A stretch of 64,000 bases of DNA. Origin: Adineta vaga. Taxonomy: Eukaryota > Rotifera. The notes below the pieces were generated by a model. That model was given only the letters and a program-made list of their open reading frames with translations. It made no database searches and was not told where the DNA came from. The stretch is from the NCBI GenBank assembly GCA_021613535.1, contig CP075495.1, positions 7,130,001 through 7,194,000 of the forward strand. The letters are read 5' to 3'. Shown piece by piece: positions 10,771-26,928 of the stretch (positions within the stretch are counted from its first letter, which is position 1; each line of letters opens with the position of its first letter). A program made the translations under genes and the position numbers.

Positions 10771-13700
10771 AATAACCTTTATACTTAGTAAACTTCATCA
10801 TGAAAAGTCATTTGTCTTCTGATTAATTTAGATATCATCTTTCCTTATTTGATGTCAACAGAAATATCATTGAAAGAAATCATGCTATGTTACTTGAAAC
10901 GGATTAGAATGTAAGAATAAAATGACAAGGCATGTATGCGTGATGTTTTATTCCCGTGTCGTTAAGACTAAACTTAATAATGCCAATAAAAGCAAATAAA
11001 CACAACAAAATCTTTTGCGAATGTTTGGCTTAATAAATTCATTGAGAAAATATTTCTATATGAATTATAAAGCGAATAGTTTAAATTTCAGATCTAAGAA
11101 ATAAATTGGTGCTTTAATTATATCCTTCTATTCATCGTTATTTCCAAATATATTTAGACAAAAAAAACATTACCTTGATTAAACGCTTCAAGCCTTTTAA
11201 TAACACAATCTACATTTGCATGTAGACATAAATATGCAACTATTTATTCACGATATCTCAAATAGGAGGTAAAATCAGCTAATGAAATGAGATGCTTTAA
11301 AAGAAAAACAACTTTTCAATTGAATATAATTTTACTTCTAATATTTTAAAAAACGAACATCATTGTTACTTTTGTTGCTGACTCGTAAAGGTACGTCACA
11401 GTATCGAATGAAATACAACAGCTGTAATTATGGCAATTTGATTTTCATATGATCGAAAACAGAAGATTCGATTCTTTGACTCTTTCATACTAAAAAAACA
11501 GTACAGCAAGTTCTAAATTAGTCTCAATATTTTCAAAATCTATGTCAGCTATGAAATAAAATAATTAAAGTTCTATATTTATATATATATATACATGAGT
11601 TAGTTTTTTTTTCTTTCTTTATCTTTAGCCATGTCAAGCGGAAATTCTCATTGCGATAGATAAAACTGTGTGACTAGTATGTCAGCACTACACTGTGATT
11701 TTGTAATGCTATTAATAAGAATGGCGGAGAAAGTGCGAGAAAATACCTTGAGAAATATTGAAAAAGACAGTTTGAATGATTTTTCTATATTAATCTGGTT
11801 TTAATTTCAAAAGGCAATGTTTTTTTTGCGTTTCATATAGAGTCTATGAACTTTTTTTGTATTTCATATTGAATTTTGACAACAAAGTTGAACCAATTTT
11901 ATTCAAAGACTGGCAGGATTAGGAGGACTTCAGAGACAAAACCCTTTTAACTGTTAAAAGAGTCGAACTATGTTCACTACAATTAGCAATGTCTTTATCT
12001 TCATCTACGATATCTTTTTTTTCTTTACCTCTTACTTTTATTCTCATATTCTATATACACAAGATGTGTCTTATTCATATAAATTATTTTGTCACATTGA
12101 GACTGTTGCGTATCTTAATATGTCATGACTACTATGAAACTTTGGGAAACTAAGGAGAATGTCATGAATTAGACGAATAATAGAAGTGTATGTGATAATT
12201 AAATTCTTTTCTCGACAATTTATTGCTTCATAGCATCTCAACTGAGCTATCACTCTCCATATATTGCTTTGAAGCAGTAAATTCTAGTATCGAAGAATAT
12301 TAAAAACATCTAGGACCTACTTAGTTCCCCGTGACACAGTACAAACGAGCATTTTGTTTTTCGGTAGAGTGCGGCTATTTCTTTCAAAATGAAATAGCTG
12401 CGTAACTATGCTACAATTAGATAGATAACTGTGGCGCAACTCAGTAGATAAGTATGGCATAAAGTGGCTATCTCTTTGGTGAAACTCACATATTTTTTTC
12501 AAATAAAACTAAATGAATCTAGGTTCTATTTCCTCCTCAAATCCTTACAGCAAGTGTTCACCATAGATGGAGACGGAGTTCCAACAATAACTTACTATCA
12601 TCGTAAATGAGCTATATAAGTTCCATATTTTACTCCTAACAGGGTTGTGCTGAATAGTTTTTTTTGATAAAAACAAGTGAAATATCTTGTCTCAGAAATC
12701 AGTAGAATATGTGTTTTAGTTTTTAGACAGTATCGATCAGCTGTCATTTATATATAAAAGCAATTATATTTGCAGGTAAAATGAGGTAGCGAAGGACCGA
12801 GTGAATTCACTTTCGATGAACATTACTTGTAAAGTAATCGTTAAAAAATGCTTATTTTGCAGACAGCGAACATTCTGATACGTAAATGGTACGAAAAATC
12901 TATTACAAGGAAATCCATCATTTCCGTTTAATGAATGTACAAAATCAATAAATGAGATAATTAATTGTCTTGAGGTTTGCGATTATTGACATCTCTTGAT
13001 GGATGCTTTCACTTTCTTATGTTTTTTTTCAGTATTGTAATGTCACAGATTTACTCATCGAGTAACAGCATGACGATCAAAATCATATCTTGTTTGATTA
13101 TGTTAAATCTATTATTTTTATGTTACAGAAGAACAAAAAATACTAAATAAAACATCCATTATGCAAAGAAATGAATCTTATATGTATCTTTTAAAAGTGA
13201 ACAATATATTGCTATAAACACAATCTTCCTATTTTTATCATACAATTTGTATTATGTTTACACTTTAGCGGTTTGCAACAGAATTCGATATTACTGATGG
13301 AAACCTTTGAATCGATCTCGTGAACAAGTGCATTGATCTGTTACTTCTATTTACATAAAAACAAAACTTGTTTTTTCTTTAAAATTGGACGTTTTTTGAA
13401 TTCGTTTTGAATAAATTATTAAAAAGAGAACGCACTTGATGTTTTTAGTACAAACACTGAAAATCTGTAAAATAAATATTGATTTCTTCTCTATTCTAGA
13501 ATCAATCGCAAAATCTAGACATCTCACTGAAAAGTTCGTCTATACAACGTCTCTATTAACACATATATTTGCCATTGTTACTGTGTTTTCTTTAACTTTT
13601 TATTCTTTCATGTGTATGAAAAATATAAAGAGAACTCAATCTTATGCAAAGAAAACTAATGTACTTATTGCTGAAAGCGATATATAAACTTTTCTTTTCA

Positions 13701-13955
13701 AAAGTTCGAATTGTTGAAAATTGTCAAAACATCTCTTTTTCTTTTAAAATCAATTCGTCTCACTTTCAGTGTAAAATTTTGATTCAAAAGAGAGAGAAAA
13801 ATGCCCCCTCGAACTTCAAACTGGCAATGAGAGAGAAAAAGAATTCAATTTATTTTTGTTCGTTTCGATTTAAAAGTAACATTGCAAGAAGAACAGAATA
13901 CTTGTTTCTTATAGTGATAGATAGATTTTCAAACGTTATTTTTTGAAAATATTCA
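10771..13955. other. 3.2-kb AT-rich intergenic region
   Basis: No convincing exon, RNA gene or transposon seen. It has a short AT dinucleotide run near 11580 and several homopolymers. Small open frames at 12317-12502 (-) and 13436-13687 (+) have biased, low-complexity composition and no family resemblance. The last few hundred bases probably contain the upstream region of the repeat-protein gene. Confidence 0.5.
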
Positions 13956-16900
13956 ATGGATTTCAATAGTACGACAATATCATATTTTGGTGAACATGCA
14001 TCGAAGAAAAAAAATGCACAAACACACAATCAGAAAAGGACGAAATTACCAAAAATTGTTCTAAGAAATCCATCAGGTTTTATAATAAAAACGGAAACAA
14101 CATATCAAAATGCTATTTATGAAGCAAAAGCAAATCTTTCCATACCAAATCGACGATTAACAGATACCGAATGGCGGTAGGAAAGATTTGATGGTAGTTT
14201 ATTAGAATATAAAATTCTTCTTTTTTTTCATATTGTAGTTTACCACATGCACCTGTTCCATCGAGACCAGATTATACACGTTCATTAGACTACGATGATT
14301 TTCGTGCGTTAAAAAAACCTCCGAGATCAGTAGATTCATCAACAACAGAATATATGGATATGTCATTTTGGGTAGAAGATTTACTTAATTTTCTTTTGAT
14401 TGAAAAACATATATCTTTTATAGAATTATCTTTTACCTGATAGACGACTCGATCAAGTAAAGTAAGTTCAGCTGAGACGTATAGTATTCATAAAGATATT
14501 TTCCATTTTAAATAGTATTTCTCGTCGTACAATGGAAGAATACTGTCGAGACGGATATGCTGTGCCACATCCAGAATTTATGAGCAATCTAGATTCATTT
14601 AAAAGTGTTAAACAGTTATTTTTAGCTATTGTTTCATCTCCATCAGCATTAGACAAAATTATATCAGGTTTCGGTTTAATGAGTGATCGAGAGTAAGAAA
14701 TTAGAACAGGATCTTATTTCATTTCTCTACATTTTCTCATTGTTATACGTATAGAAAAATGATCATGGCACGAGTACTTGATAGTTTATTTCAAGATGAT
14801 TTTGCATCATTACAAGACTTACCTGAAAGTATTAGAAATAAAGCGATATTAGATTTAGCCAAATTGATTAGTGAGGGAAAATTAGCTGGTAAAATATTTT
14901 CTTTATTATTTTCAATAACAAATGTTCTCTTTCAGATGCAATGCAAGAAAAAGTTCTAGTTGGATTAGCACAGAACTTAAGTTCACTACCACCAGACATA
15001 CGAGCAAAAGGTAAAGATAATACTATCATCTTCATTTGCAATTGTAAGAAGAAGAATTGATGTAAATTTGAAATGTTTATATAACATGAAGGAAAAATTG
15101 ACAAAGTATAAAAACATTTAATTGTAACTTTAGTAACGGAACAATTGATAAAATCTATTGAAAATATTCCACCTGAAGCTCGTGAACAAGTCATTCAACA
15201 TATACTCTCTACGATTGATACTTTATCTGCAGAAGATCGTCAAAAAGTTTTACATGATTTAGTGAAAAAAATCTCTTCACTACCAGAAGAAAGTCGTCAT
15301 GCATTAATTGAAAAAATCATACAAAATCTAGATAATCTTACACTAGATGCTAAAATTCAATTATTACAAGATCTTTTACATGAAGCTGATAAAATACCGG
15401 AAGGAATGCGTGAACAGATTTTACAACATCTTCTCGATAGTCTTGATACTTTGTCTCCAGAAGAACGTGCACGCGTTCTATCGGAATTAACGAAAAATCT
15501 TGCGAATCTGCCGGAAAATATTCGCCAACAATTATTAGAAAAATTATTAGAAAAATCGGATAATTTACCACCGGAAATACGTGATCGAAGTAAAGGATTT
15601 TCTTTCGAATCATCGAAATCATCTGTGTTTTTTTTTCATTAGTCTATGCTGAAATATTAAAAAATGTTAGTGACATTCCTGAAGAAATGAAACGTAAATT
15701 AGTTGTTGAATTATTAAAAAATGTCGATAACATGGATCCATCATTACGACAAACTGTTATGAAAGAAATTCTCAATAATCTAGATCTTGTTGATCCAACT
15801 ATGCATGGTCAAGTCTTACAAAATTTTCTTCATTCATTAGATGATGTACCTGCTGATCAACGTGATGAATTGTTAAGAAAAATCATCGAAAAATCTTCGA
15901 AATTAGATGATCCAGAAATGAAACGACAAATTCTAGAAGAAATTTTAAATAATGCTTCCAATTTATCAGCTGGAGTCTTTCAAGAATTGATTAAAAATGT
16001 CAACGATTTACCGGCTGATCTTCAAGAACGTCTCTTCCAAGAAATTTTATTGAAAAAAGATGATTTACCACCATCCGTTCTCGAAGAAATCATTCGAAAT
16101 AGTGCACATGTTCCACAAGCTGTTCTTAAAGAATTATTAAAATCAGTTGATAAATTAGCACCATCATCTCTAGCAGAATTAGCTAGACATTTGAATGTTT
16201 TACCTGAAGAATTACGAGCACAATTACTAGCTGATGTAATGAATTCTATGGATAAATTAAGTGACGAACAAAAAGCAGCTGTTATTGGTGAACTATTAAA
16301 AAATCAAGGCAATCTCAATCCTGAACAATTAGAAACTTTAATGAAAAATTTAGATGGACTTGATCCAGCTCTAAAAGAAAAAGTTATGAGAGGTTTATTA
16401 GATAATGTAGAAAATCTTCCGCCAGCTGTAAAAGAAAAACTGGTAAGTGTACAGATTTGAAATGTTAAAGAGAAAGTTACTAAGGAACATGTCTTGATGA
16501 AGATGATTGATCTCTTTTTTTTTCTTTGAATAGATTCAAGATTTATTAAATAAAAATTCGGGTTTAGATCAAGAAACACGTGTAAAAATGCTTTCCAAAC
16601 TGTTAGAAAATCCAGATAGTTTAACAAAAGAAGAACGTGATAGAGTTCTAAATCAATTAATGAATGAAATTGATAATGTCAAAGATCCGGCAATGAAAAA
16701 GAAACTCCTTAATGAATTAGTTACAAATTTAAAAGATCTTCCACCTGAAACAATGACACAATTAATAACAAATATAAGTACATTATCATCGAAAGAACAA
16801 AAAGAATTACTGAAACAAATTATGGAGAAATTCGTTGAATTAACACCCGAAATGAAAGAAAAACTTGTTGAAGATTTACTTAAATCAGCTGCAGGTACAT

Positions 16901-19900
16901 TTTCACTTATTCATTATTAACGAATCTTCTCATTGATATTTCTAGGTATGCCGGTTGATGTTCAAAAACAAATGATTGCCGATTTATTGAAAGAAATGAA
17001 AGATCTACCACCAGAAGAACGTGCGAAATTAATGGAGAAAATGTTAAGTAATCCGAATCTCGATCCATCAGTTCGAGCAAAATTATTAGAAGAAATGTTA
17101 AAAAATGTCGATGATTTACCTCCGGAAGAACGAAAAAAACTATTAGAAAAAATGTTAGAAAATCGTGATAGTTTAGATCCAGCAACACGAAAAAAATTAA
17201 TAAATGAAATGATTAAAAATCTCAATCAAATGTCACCTGAAGAACGTGATAAATTCTTAGCTGGTTTGTTTGTTGATTTTCATTGATAGAATTCGAGTTT
17301 TTCTTTTCTCAAATAGATCTTGCGAATGATCCTGATAAAAGAGATCTTTTACAACAATTATTGAATAGTGGACAAATAAGTAGTGAAATGAAACAAAAAT
17401 TAATCGAAGAAATGACAAAAAATCCTATTGATCCGACAACACTACTGACTGTTCTACAAAATTCCAAAGAAATGTCACCTGAAACACTTGAAAAAGTGTT
17501 GAAAAGTATTGAGAATATGTCTGGAAAAGATTTAGTAGAATTAGCGAAAAGTTTAACAAATCTACCTTTGGATGTTAAACAACGTGTCATGAAAGAAATA
17601 ATCAATAAACTCAAAGAACTTGATTCAAATATTCAAGCATTGATTCTACAAGAAATGTTACGTGCATCGACGGGTATTGCATCTGAACTTCTTTCAGAAT
17701 TAATCGTAAGTATATTATTCTATTTGTTTCATGTTCTTTTCGCATTTGTTTTTTCATTAGAAATTGGTTATCACATTAACTCCAACATTGATTAAAGAAT
17801 TATTAATTCGTGCAAATAAACTTCCATCAGAAGCATTTAAAAAATTACTAGAACATATGGATGAAGTTCCTATTGAAATTCTTGAAGATATTATTAAAAA
17901 TCTCGAACAATTATCTGCAGAAGTTATTTTAGCATTACTTGCATTAAAAAATCTCCCGGCAAGTATACGAGAAAAACTTTTGAAAGAAATTAGTACAAAT
18001 AAAAAACTAAAAGATAAATTGAAAGGTAAGATTTCTTGCGAATCTTTATTAATTGATGATCTGTTGTCGATATTGTAGGTATTGATCCATTGCGTATCGA
18101 TGGCGTAGGAGGTATAACACCAACACCTCGACCACAAGTAAAAAAACCTAAAGTCGTATGTAGAAAAAGAAATAAAGTGCTTGTCGAAATATATAATATG
18201 ATTTAGAATATACCATCAATGCCGAAAAAAGTTTCGAAAAAGTCTGATGATCCAACTAAAGACGTAAGAAGAATTGAAAGTTATATTTTGAGTAGTAATG
18301 ATTTCTTTTTCTTAGCTTCTTAATCCAGAAAAATTAGCAAATATTGATGAAAATGATTTAGAAGAATTATTAAACAATCCAAATTTATCACCTGAAGTTC
18401 GACTAAGACTCATGGAAGAGCTAAGGTTTGTTCTTTTCAAAATCTTCAATCTATTTCTTTCGATTCTCATTACAGAAAAAAACGTGCGAAAAAACGTATT
18501 GTTGATGTTCCACCGTTAGCGAAAGCAAATCTCGAAGAAATTGCTGATCCATTAGATTATCTATACAAATATTGTATCATTCAGTACGTATTTGATTCAA
18601 ATATTCCTTATTTAAATTTGAATTTCTTCATTTCATATAGTCCTGATCGAATGATTAATTACGAACGTGTCTTTTTAAATACAATTAAACATCAAAAAGA
18701 AGCATATCCGGGTCAAAATCCACCAGCAGATTTAACAAGTATAACTAATATGAAACGAGGTAGTGCGATGGGAAGTGCTTGGACAAATATTGGTGGTCGA
18801 AGACGTAAACGTGCTTCGAAACAATATCGAGTATTCGATGGTGCTGATGATGAAGATGAAAATAAGTAAGTAATCGATCGTGTTTTCGATTGGAAATAAT
18901 GAAATTTCGTTTAAGTCTTACTAACAAACGAAGTCAATCCAGTATGCTTAATTTCGAAAAAGAAATTATTACAGAATGTTTCAATGAAGATGAACCACCA
19001 GTGAAAGTAAGTAGATGAAAATAATGTTCTTCGCAAATCGTTGACTTCATATCATTTCATGTAGTCGGAAACAGCTCAAAAACTTGAGAAAATCAATTTT
19101 ATCATCGAGGATCTTCGATTAAAAGAAACGGATACAACTCAAACACTGAATGCAGCAACTGGTAAACTCAATCTCATCTCTTTATTTTGCATATAAAGTT
19201 CATTGTATACTAGGACAAATCGGTCATCTAACATTCGATGCTATTATCGAACTTTATCCTGAAGTACTCGATCCTGATTACAGTCCGAAAAAGAAAAATC
19301 AAGATGTAAGATAAAAAAAACGAATCAATCCTATTGACATTTAATTTATTGTATTTTCAGTCTACAGACAAAACTATTTTTGAATTGAGAAATTATGCAT
19401 CATCATACACAACTGAACAATTAGTAACTCGATTATCAAAACCTCAAATACAAACTGTAAGATAGAAAAATGAAACGATCGAAAATGAATTCATTTTCTT
19501 TTAATTAGATTAATAGTCGAGATGAAATTAAACAACTCAATGGTCAAGTACGTTGGAGTACAAGTAAATTAACTCAAATACGTATGAGAATTGACATGTT
19601 ATTAGGTATAGATAGTGCTAAATTATAGTCATTAGATAGATGAGTTTGATTTGTTTCTAGGTGAACGTGAACATTTAATTGTTCTCGATCAAGAAGAACG
19701 ACAAAAAGTTATGTATAAATATAAACGTGTAGAAAGATTTCGTCGTCAACAAAGTCCATTATGGAATGCTTTACATCCAACTACTGTAAATAAAAGAAAT
19801 TCTTAAAAGCAAATCGATTTATTTTTATTTGTTAATGCAGGATTATGAAATGAATATTGAAGAACTTGAAAATGCACTTCGACAAATCAATGGAAATCTA

Positions 19901-20597
19901 TTTTCCGATAAAGAATGTCAATATCTTAAATGTGTATGTATTCATGAATTAAATTTAGTTAGAAAAACGATTTAAAATTGTTTATTTAGATTTTGAAAAT
20001 ACCCGGTGTTAAAAGTATTAATTTAAGAGTATTCAGTATCATTGCTGCACTTTCCGAAACAGTGAATCAAATAGAGTAAGAATATTAATTCATAATTATT
20101 CAAATAATTGATCATTTCTTCTAGACCTTTTGTACGTAATCTTATCAATAAATTTGATTATGAAGCACTTGATATTAAATTACAAAAAGCTAAAGTTAGT
20201 TTTTTGAATGAAAATAAAACTCTTACGAAAATGTTTTCTTTTTTTCTTAGGAATTATTCTATCTCATGGCAGATAAAAGTCAAAAGATAGCACCAAATGG
20301 ATATGTACCATTAGAATCATTATGTGTCGAATTATCTGCAGGTGGAATTGAACAGGACAGTATTGAACATGTAAATAGGAATAAATCAATAGTTCGATAG
20401 ATAAAAATGCAAATTTCTTCGCTTTATTTTAGTGCAAGAAGAAATTTGATCGTGAAGGTAAAAATTATGTCGATTTTACTGATTGGCTTATATATGTACC
20501 ATTATTCGTTGAAATTCATACACGAATTGTTTCTAATCCATTTCAACGTTATGAAGATCCACTCAAACCATCAAAAGAACTCGAAGAAACTAAATAA
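13956..20597 (+). CDS. large 19-residue helical repeat protein with EF-hand-like C-terminus
   Basis: A gene of about 28 exons, joined by short in-phase introns. Exon 1 is 13956-14176, exon 2 starts at 14239, and the TAA is at 20595-20597. After a non-repetitive N-terminus of about 230 residues, the region 14790-18025 encodes about 50 tandem units with consensus (N/D/T)LPPExRxxLLxxLLxxxD. The period is 19 residues, with a shorter 15-residue class lacking one helical turn. Typical units are SLPEESRHALIEKIIQNLD (19) and DLPPSVLEEIIRNSA (15). Each unit looks like one amphipathic helix capped by a proline turn. A basic linker follows, then conserved-looking helical exons (EDLRLKETDTTQ, QIGHLTFDAIIELYPE) and a degenerate EF-hand-like loop (KKFDREGKNYVDFTDWL). 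No signal peptide or membrane span was seen. The name and function are unknown to me; a cytoskeletal or axonemal scaffold is a guess. Frame continuity across all inspected junctions argues for a functional gene. Confidence 0.85.
14790..18025 (+). repeat. tandem 57-bp/45-bp coding repeat array
   Basis: The array encodes the helical units of the preceding gene: most are 57 bp (19 codons), about a quarter are 45 bp (15 codons), and a few are 54 or 60 bp. Introns interrupt the array within units as well as between them. Units are divergent at nucleotide level, so the array is old and stable rather than a recently expanded minisatellite. Confidence 0.85.
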
Positions 20598-21311
20598 AAA
20601 TCTGAGAAAATGATCGTTTTCATGTATATATATATATTGCTAATTATACACTCTTTTGACATTTTAATTTCGATATCATAAATGTATTTGAATATCATCA
20701 GAATAAAATTTAAATCAGTAGAAAAAATGCGAAATAACTAATAGAATATCGTTTGACGAATGAAGTTTATTGGTAAATTGATCAGTGATTCATCACACCA
20801 CGTATACAAAAAATACAATCTATTCCCTACACTTTTTCGTGATATAAATCGATTAAATATCGTCCTTATTCTTTGATGTCGTTGAAGGTATATCTTACAC
20901 GTGACTTTCTTATCATAGATTACGATATTTACAGCAAGTCTACATGTTTTACTACTCTCTGTCGTTTCGGAGATCGATTGATTTACGTTGTTTTAATACC
21001 GTCTAACGTCTCATGATTTACCAGTCACTATCATTTAGCTGGCATGAAACGTGTATGAATATAAACGTTTTTCTCTTTCTTTTTTCTTCTGTGATTCTTA
21101 ACCACACCCACCTTAATCGTTCTGATGCAGTCATGATCATGTAAAACGCCGTTTATGTGAATTTTACATTATTTACATTGAATCTAGATAATAAATGTAA
21201 ATTCGTTGTGATATACTCTTTTCATTTTCAAATGTCGTTAAAGGACGTTTTTAGAAACAATATTGACATTGGCTTAATTTTTTTCTCCTTTTTTTTCCTA
21301 GAGATAAAACA
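20598..21311. other. intergenic spacer, upstream of choline kinase
   Basis: Contains the 3' flank of the repeat-protein gene (AATAAA-like sequences near 20700) and the upstream region of the kinase gene. A pyrimidine-rich tract ending in AG at 21300-21301 lies just before the kinase ATG. No gene seen. Confidence 0.55.
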
Positions 21312-23512
<2,201 letters not shown>

Positions 23513-25367
23513 TTTTTTCACTGTGTATTTTCTACCAATTTGTACTGCTATGGTTTTTCTGACGTGTGTGATTTCATTCATATCGTAAATATCAAAGAAA
23601 AACCATCTTTATTTTACTTTTGTTCTTTTCTCTTTAACTTTTTATTCGTGCGAAAGATTAGAATAAGTCAGTTGTTGATGACATAGAACCTTTGTACATA
23701 TTCTGACCATGAACACAGCAAGTCGAGTATATGTACATGACCTTGACTAATGATCATTTACATGATACCTAATGGCTTTTATGAATCACATTAGACTTTT
23801 ACCATCGTCTATCTGTCTTGTTCTCTTCAATATTGATGTCATTATTTTTTTTATTGCTAGATATTCATTTACTAACAACACATTTTATACAACTTCACCA
23901 GTTCCTCTTATTATTATCACGTGTATGGTATTTATATCAAAATATACATTTTGACAAATCATCGAACGATCTACTTTCTTTTGTTTGATGATATATATAG
24001 ATGTATATGTATGTGTGTGTGTGTTCATGTCGAGTATAAGAAAAAATGATCAAAGCAATCGATCCGTTCGTTCGATTGATTGATCATTGTCTGCACGCTG
24101 TCTAATCGATGACCTTTTACTACGATGTATGTTCTGTCTATTTCATCATCTGGTCCTAAATGTAATGCACTACACATTGTTGATTGAGAAACTTCTAGTT
24201 GTACTATTTTCCGATCAAACATAGTAGGTGCGAGTGGTTTTTTCTTTCTTTTCTTCGAGTAAGCATGCTTTCTTTTTTGAAAAGATTTTATGTTTCCTAT
24301 CGTCAAACAGACCGGGAAGTAGGAGAAAAAAAGCATAGAAAAAGAAAACGGTTGCTACAGTATCGGAACTTATATTCTTCTGTTAGACACATATTAGATC
24401 GTTTATAAGAGTCCTTTTTTTTTAATACAAAACAAGTGTTATATGTATGTTGACGTCTGCTCGACGTTAATCTCAAGTATTAGTTGAATGAATCATCATA
24501 GTCGATGGTTATATAGTATATATCACTACTACGATTGCTTTTTATCAAACAGGTAAAAACGACGCATATTGATTGAAAAATACAATCATCCTCTTGAATA
24601 AATTCAATGGTTTCTTTTTTCATCATTTTTCTCTCTCCATATGATTCTTTCGTCATATTCTATGTCTCTCTCTCTCTCTCTCTCTGCATGATAGCCCTTT
24701 GACCTCATCTACACCACATGCAGGTGTTTACTTGTATTACTATTCGATCATATGCCTTATCCGCATATGTTGCTCTTTTTTTTCTTCGCCTTTCTCTAAA
24801 CTAGTATTGACACATCTTTTATTGATTATAGGTTGATAATTATGAGACTTCCGAATATATAGATTGAGACAAATTTAAATATAAATACATAGAGACACAC
24901 GTACACACACGTTTATATACATATCAAACAGTCGAAAGATTGCACAACATTGATTGAACCGAGTCGTCGTCGATTGATATTTGTTGTCCATTTTGATTAG
25001 ACTCAATGTCTATCTATCGCTTCGACACCGTTCATTGTAAAGTAAAGAAAAAGAGAGCGAGAGGAGAAGAAGAAGAAGAAGAACAGAAGAAAAGAGAGGA
25101 CACGACGAGTAAAAGAGTATAAAACCAATCTCCTTCGTTCTCGTTCTTTTTGCCTGCGCAAATATTCGCATTTATATCGTTGTGATGCCGAATAGTGTTT
25201 CGAATTAAACATTAGACTCGTATATAAATATGTATATTGGCATCTCTTCATCTTATGACGCAATATCTCATTTACTTGTTTGCTACAGGAGACGATCGAG
25301 GCTGGTGAAATTATTGTTCTTCGCCTTTCTTTTTAGATTTTCTAAATCCATTGCATTTTTCTGCTCA
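23513..25367. other. intergenic region with simple repeats
   Basis: Contains a TC dinucleotide run (about 24664-24686), a TG run near 24010-24022 and a GAA-rich stretch (about 25063-25095). It probably includes the upstream region of the prenyl transferase gene. Open frames at 24025-24336 (-), 24199-24408 (+) and 25003-25263 (-) are compositionally biased and show no family resemblance. Confidence 0.55.
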
Positions 25368-26928
25368 ATGTTAGAAAACGATGATTTATCATCTTCAGAT
25401 CCGGATCCAGAAAATAAGGTAAATTGTTTCTAATGAAAATCAAAACTTTAAAAATTTTTATCATAGATCCTCCTTGAACCTTATGAATATATACGAACTA
25501 TTCCTGGCAAACAGATTCGACCAAAATTAATTAAAGTAAAAACTCGTTTTTCTTCTTGTTTAATCTATTTCGTTTTTCTGTTAGGCGTTTAATTATTGGT
25601 TTCATATTCCTGAAGATAAACTTATCGTTATTGGAGAACTTGTTGAAATGCTTCACAATGCATCATTACTTATCGATGATATAGAAGACAATTCAAAATT
25701 ACGTCGAGGTTCACCTGTAGCTCATAGTATTTATGGTGTACCATTAACGATCAATGCTGCCAATTATGTCTATTTCTTAGCCATGCAAAAAGCTCTTACA
25801 TTAAAACATACTGATGTGACACAAGTTTTTGTTGGTATGATTTTCATTGATATTAATTTAGACTCATAAATAATGTTTGATAGAAAGACCTTCTTATCAA
25901 ATCAATGTGTAAATACTTGATGATTTTTATAATCAATGAGAATGATGCATCGAATTTCGCGTACTCTTTTCTTTTTCTCACTTTCTCGTTCTCGCATGCG
26001 TGTAGGTTATAAAGAAAACCTTGATTTAATAACTAATTAAATTGGCTTATCTTTACCGTCAAAAAAGGGCAAACTTGATATACATCATCATCATCAACGC
26101 CGTCGTCTAAATAGTCTTCTGTTTTTCATCTGATCATAGTATGAAATCTGATGGAATTTTTCTTTTTCTTTAGACCAAATGTTAGAACTACATCATGGTC
26201 AAGGAATGGAAATTTGGTGGCGTGATAATTTTGTTTCTCCATCTGAAGATGAATATCGACAAATGGTCATAAGAAAATGCGGTGGACTATTTAATTTAGC
26301 TATACGTCTTATGCAATTATTTGCTCCAGTTGAAATACGTAATACTTATAATTTCGATAGACTATGTCAATTAATGTCACTTTTATTTCAAATACGTGAT
26401 GATTATTGTAATTTAATATCGGATGAATATACGAATAATAAATCTTATTGTGAAGATTTAACTGAAGGAAAATTTTCATTTCCAATTTTACATGCCGTAA
26501 ATACACGCGAAACCGATACACGAATTATTCATATATTAAAACAGCGAACACAAGATATTGATTTAAAACGTTATTGTGTACAATTATTACATGAATTTGG
26601 TTCAATTGAATATACACATCAAACATGTGATGATTTAGCAAAACAAGTTTACGATGAAATTGATGCTCTAGGTGGAAATAATTATTTAGAAAATATCATT
26701 CAAAATTTAATGGAAGTATTTCGTCAGGAAGATGATCAAGAGGCTGAAGAAGTCAATGGTAATAATGACGATATTGAAGATGATGATACATTTGTTAATG
26801 ATCAAATTGATGATGATGATGATGTTGATGATAATGATATTGATGAAAATCAAAAACAATATGAAGAAGCAAATAAAACCTATAAGAAGATGACAACGAA
26901 AACAACGAATGGTAGATATCATACTTGA
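25368..26928 (+). CDS. GGPS1: geranylgeranyl diphosphate synthase with acidic C-terminal tail
   Basis: Four exons: 25368-25418, 25467-25535, 25585-25834, 26174-26928. It should condense farnesyl diphosphate with isopentenyl diphosphate to make C20 geranylgeranyl diphosphate for protein prenylation. Domain order: GKQIRPKLI (IPP-binding region), first aspartate-rich motif DDIEDNSKLRRGSP, the LELHHGQGMEIWWRD helix, and the second motif FQIRDDYCNL followed by CEDLTEGKFSFPILHA, all close to animal GGPPS. Metal-binding DDxxD residues are present. Beyond the usual end (about residue 300), the frame continues into an Asp-rich segment (26760-26855, GAT-repeat-like) and a basic tip; animal GGPPS normally ends near the last core helix. 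Start: the ATG at 25368 follows an unpaired 3' splice site at 25335-25336, and upstream in-frame codons look non-coding. The identification is confident. Confidence 0.92.

Noticed and set aside
13436-13946. Overlapping open frames just before the repeat-protein gene
   Set aside because: They are in different frames, rich in Phe/Lys/Ser from AT-rich sequence, and do not splice in phase to the next exon.
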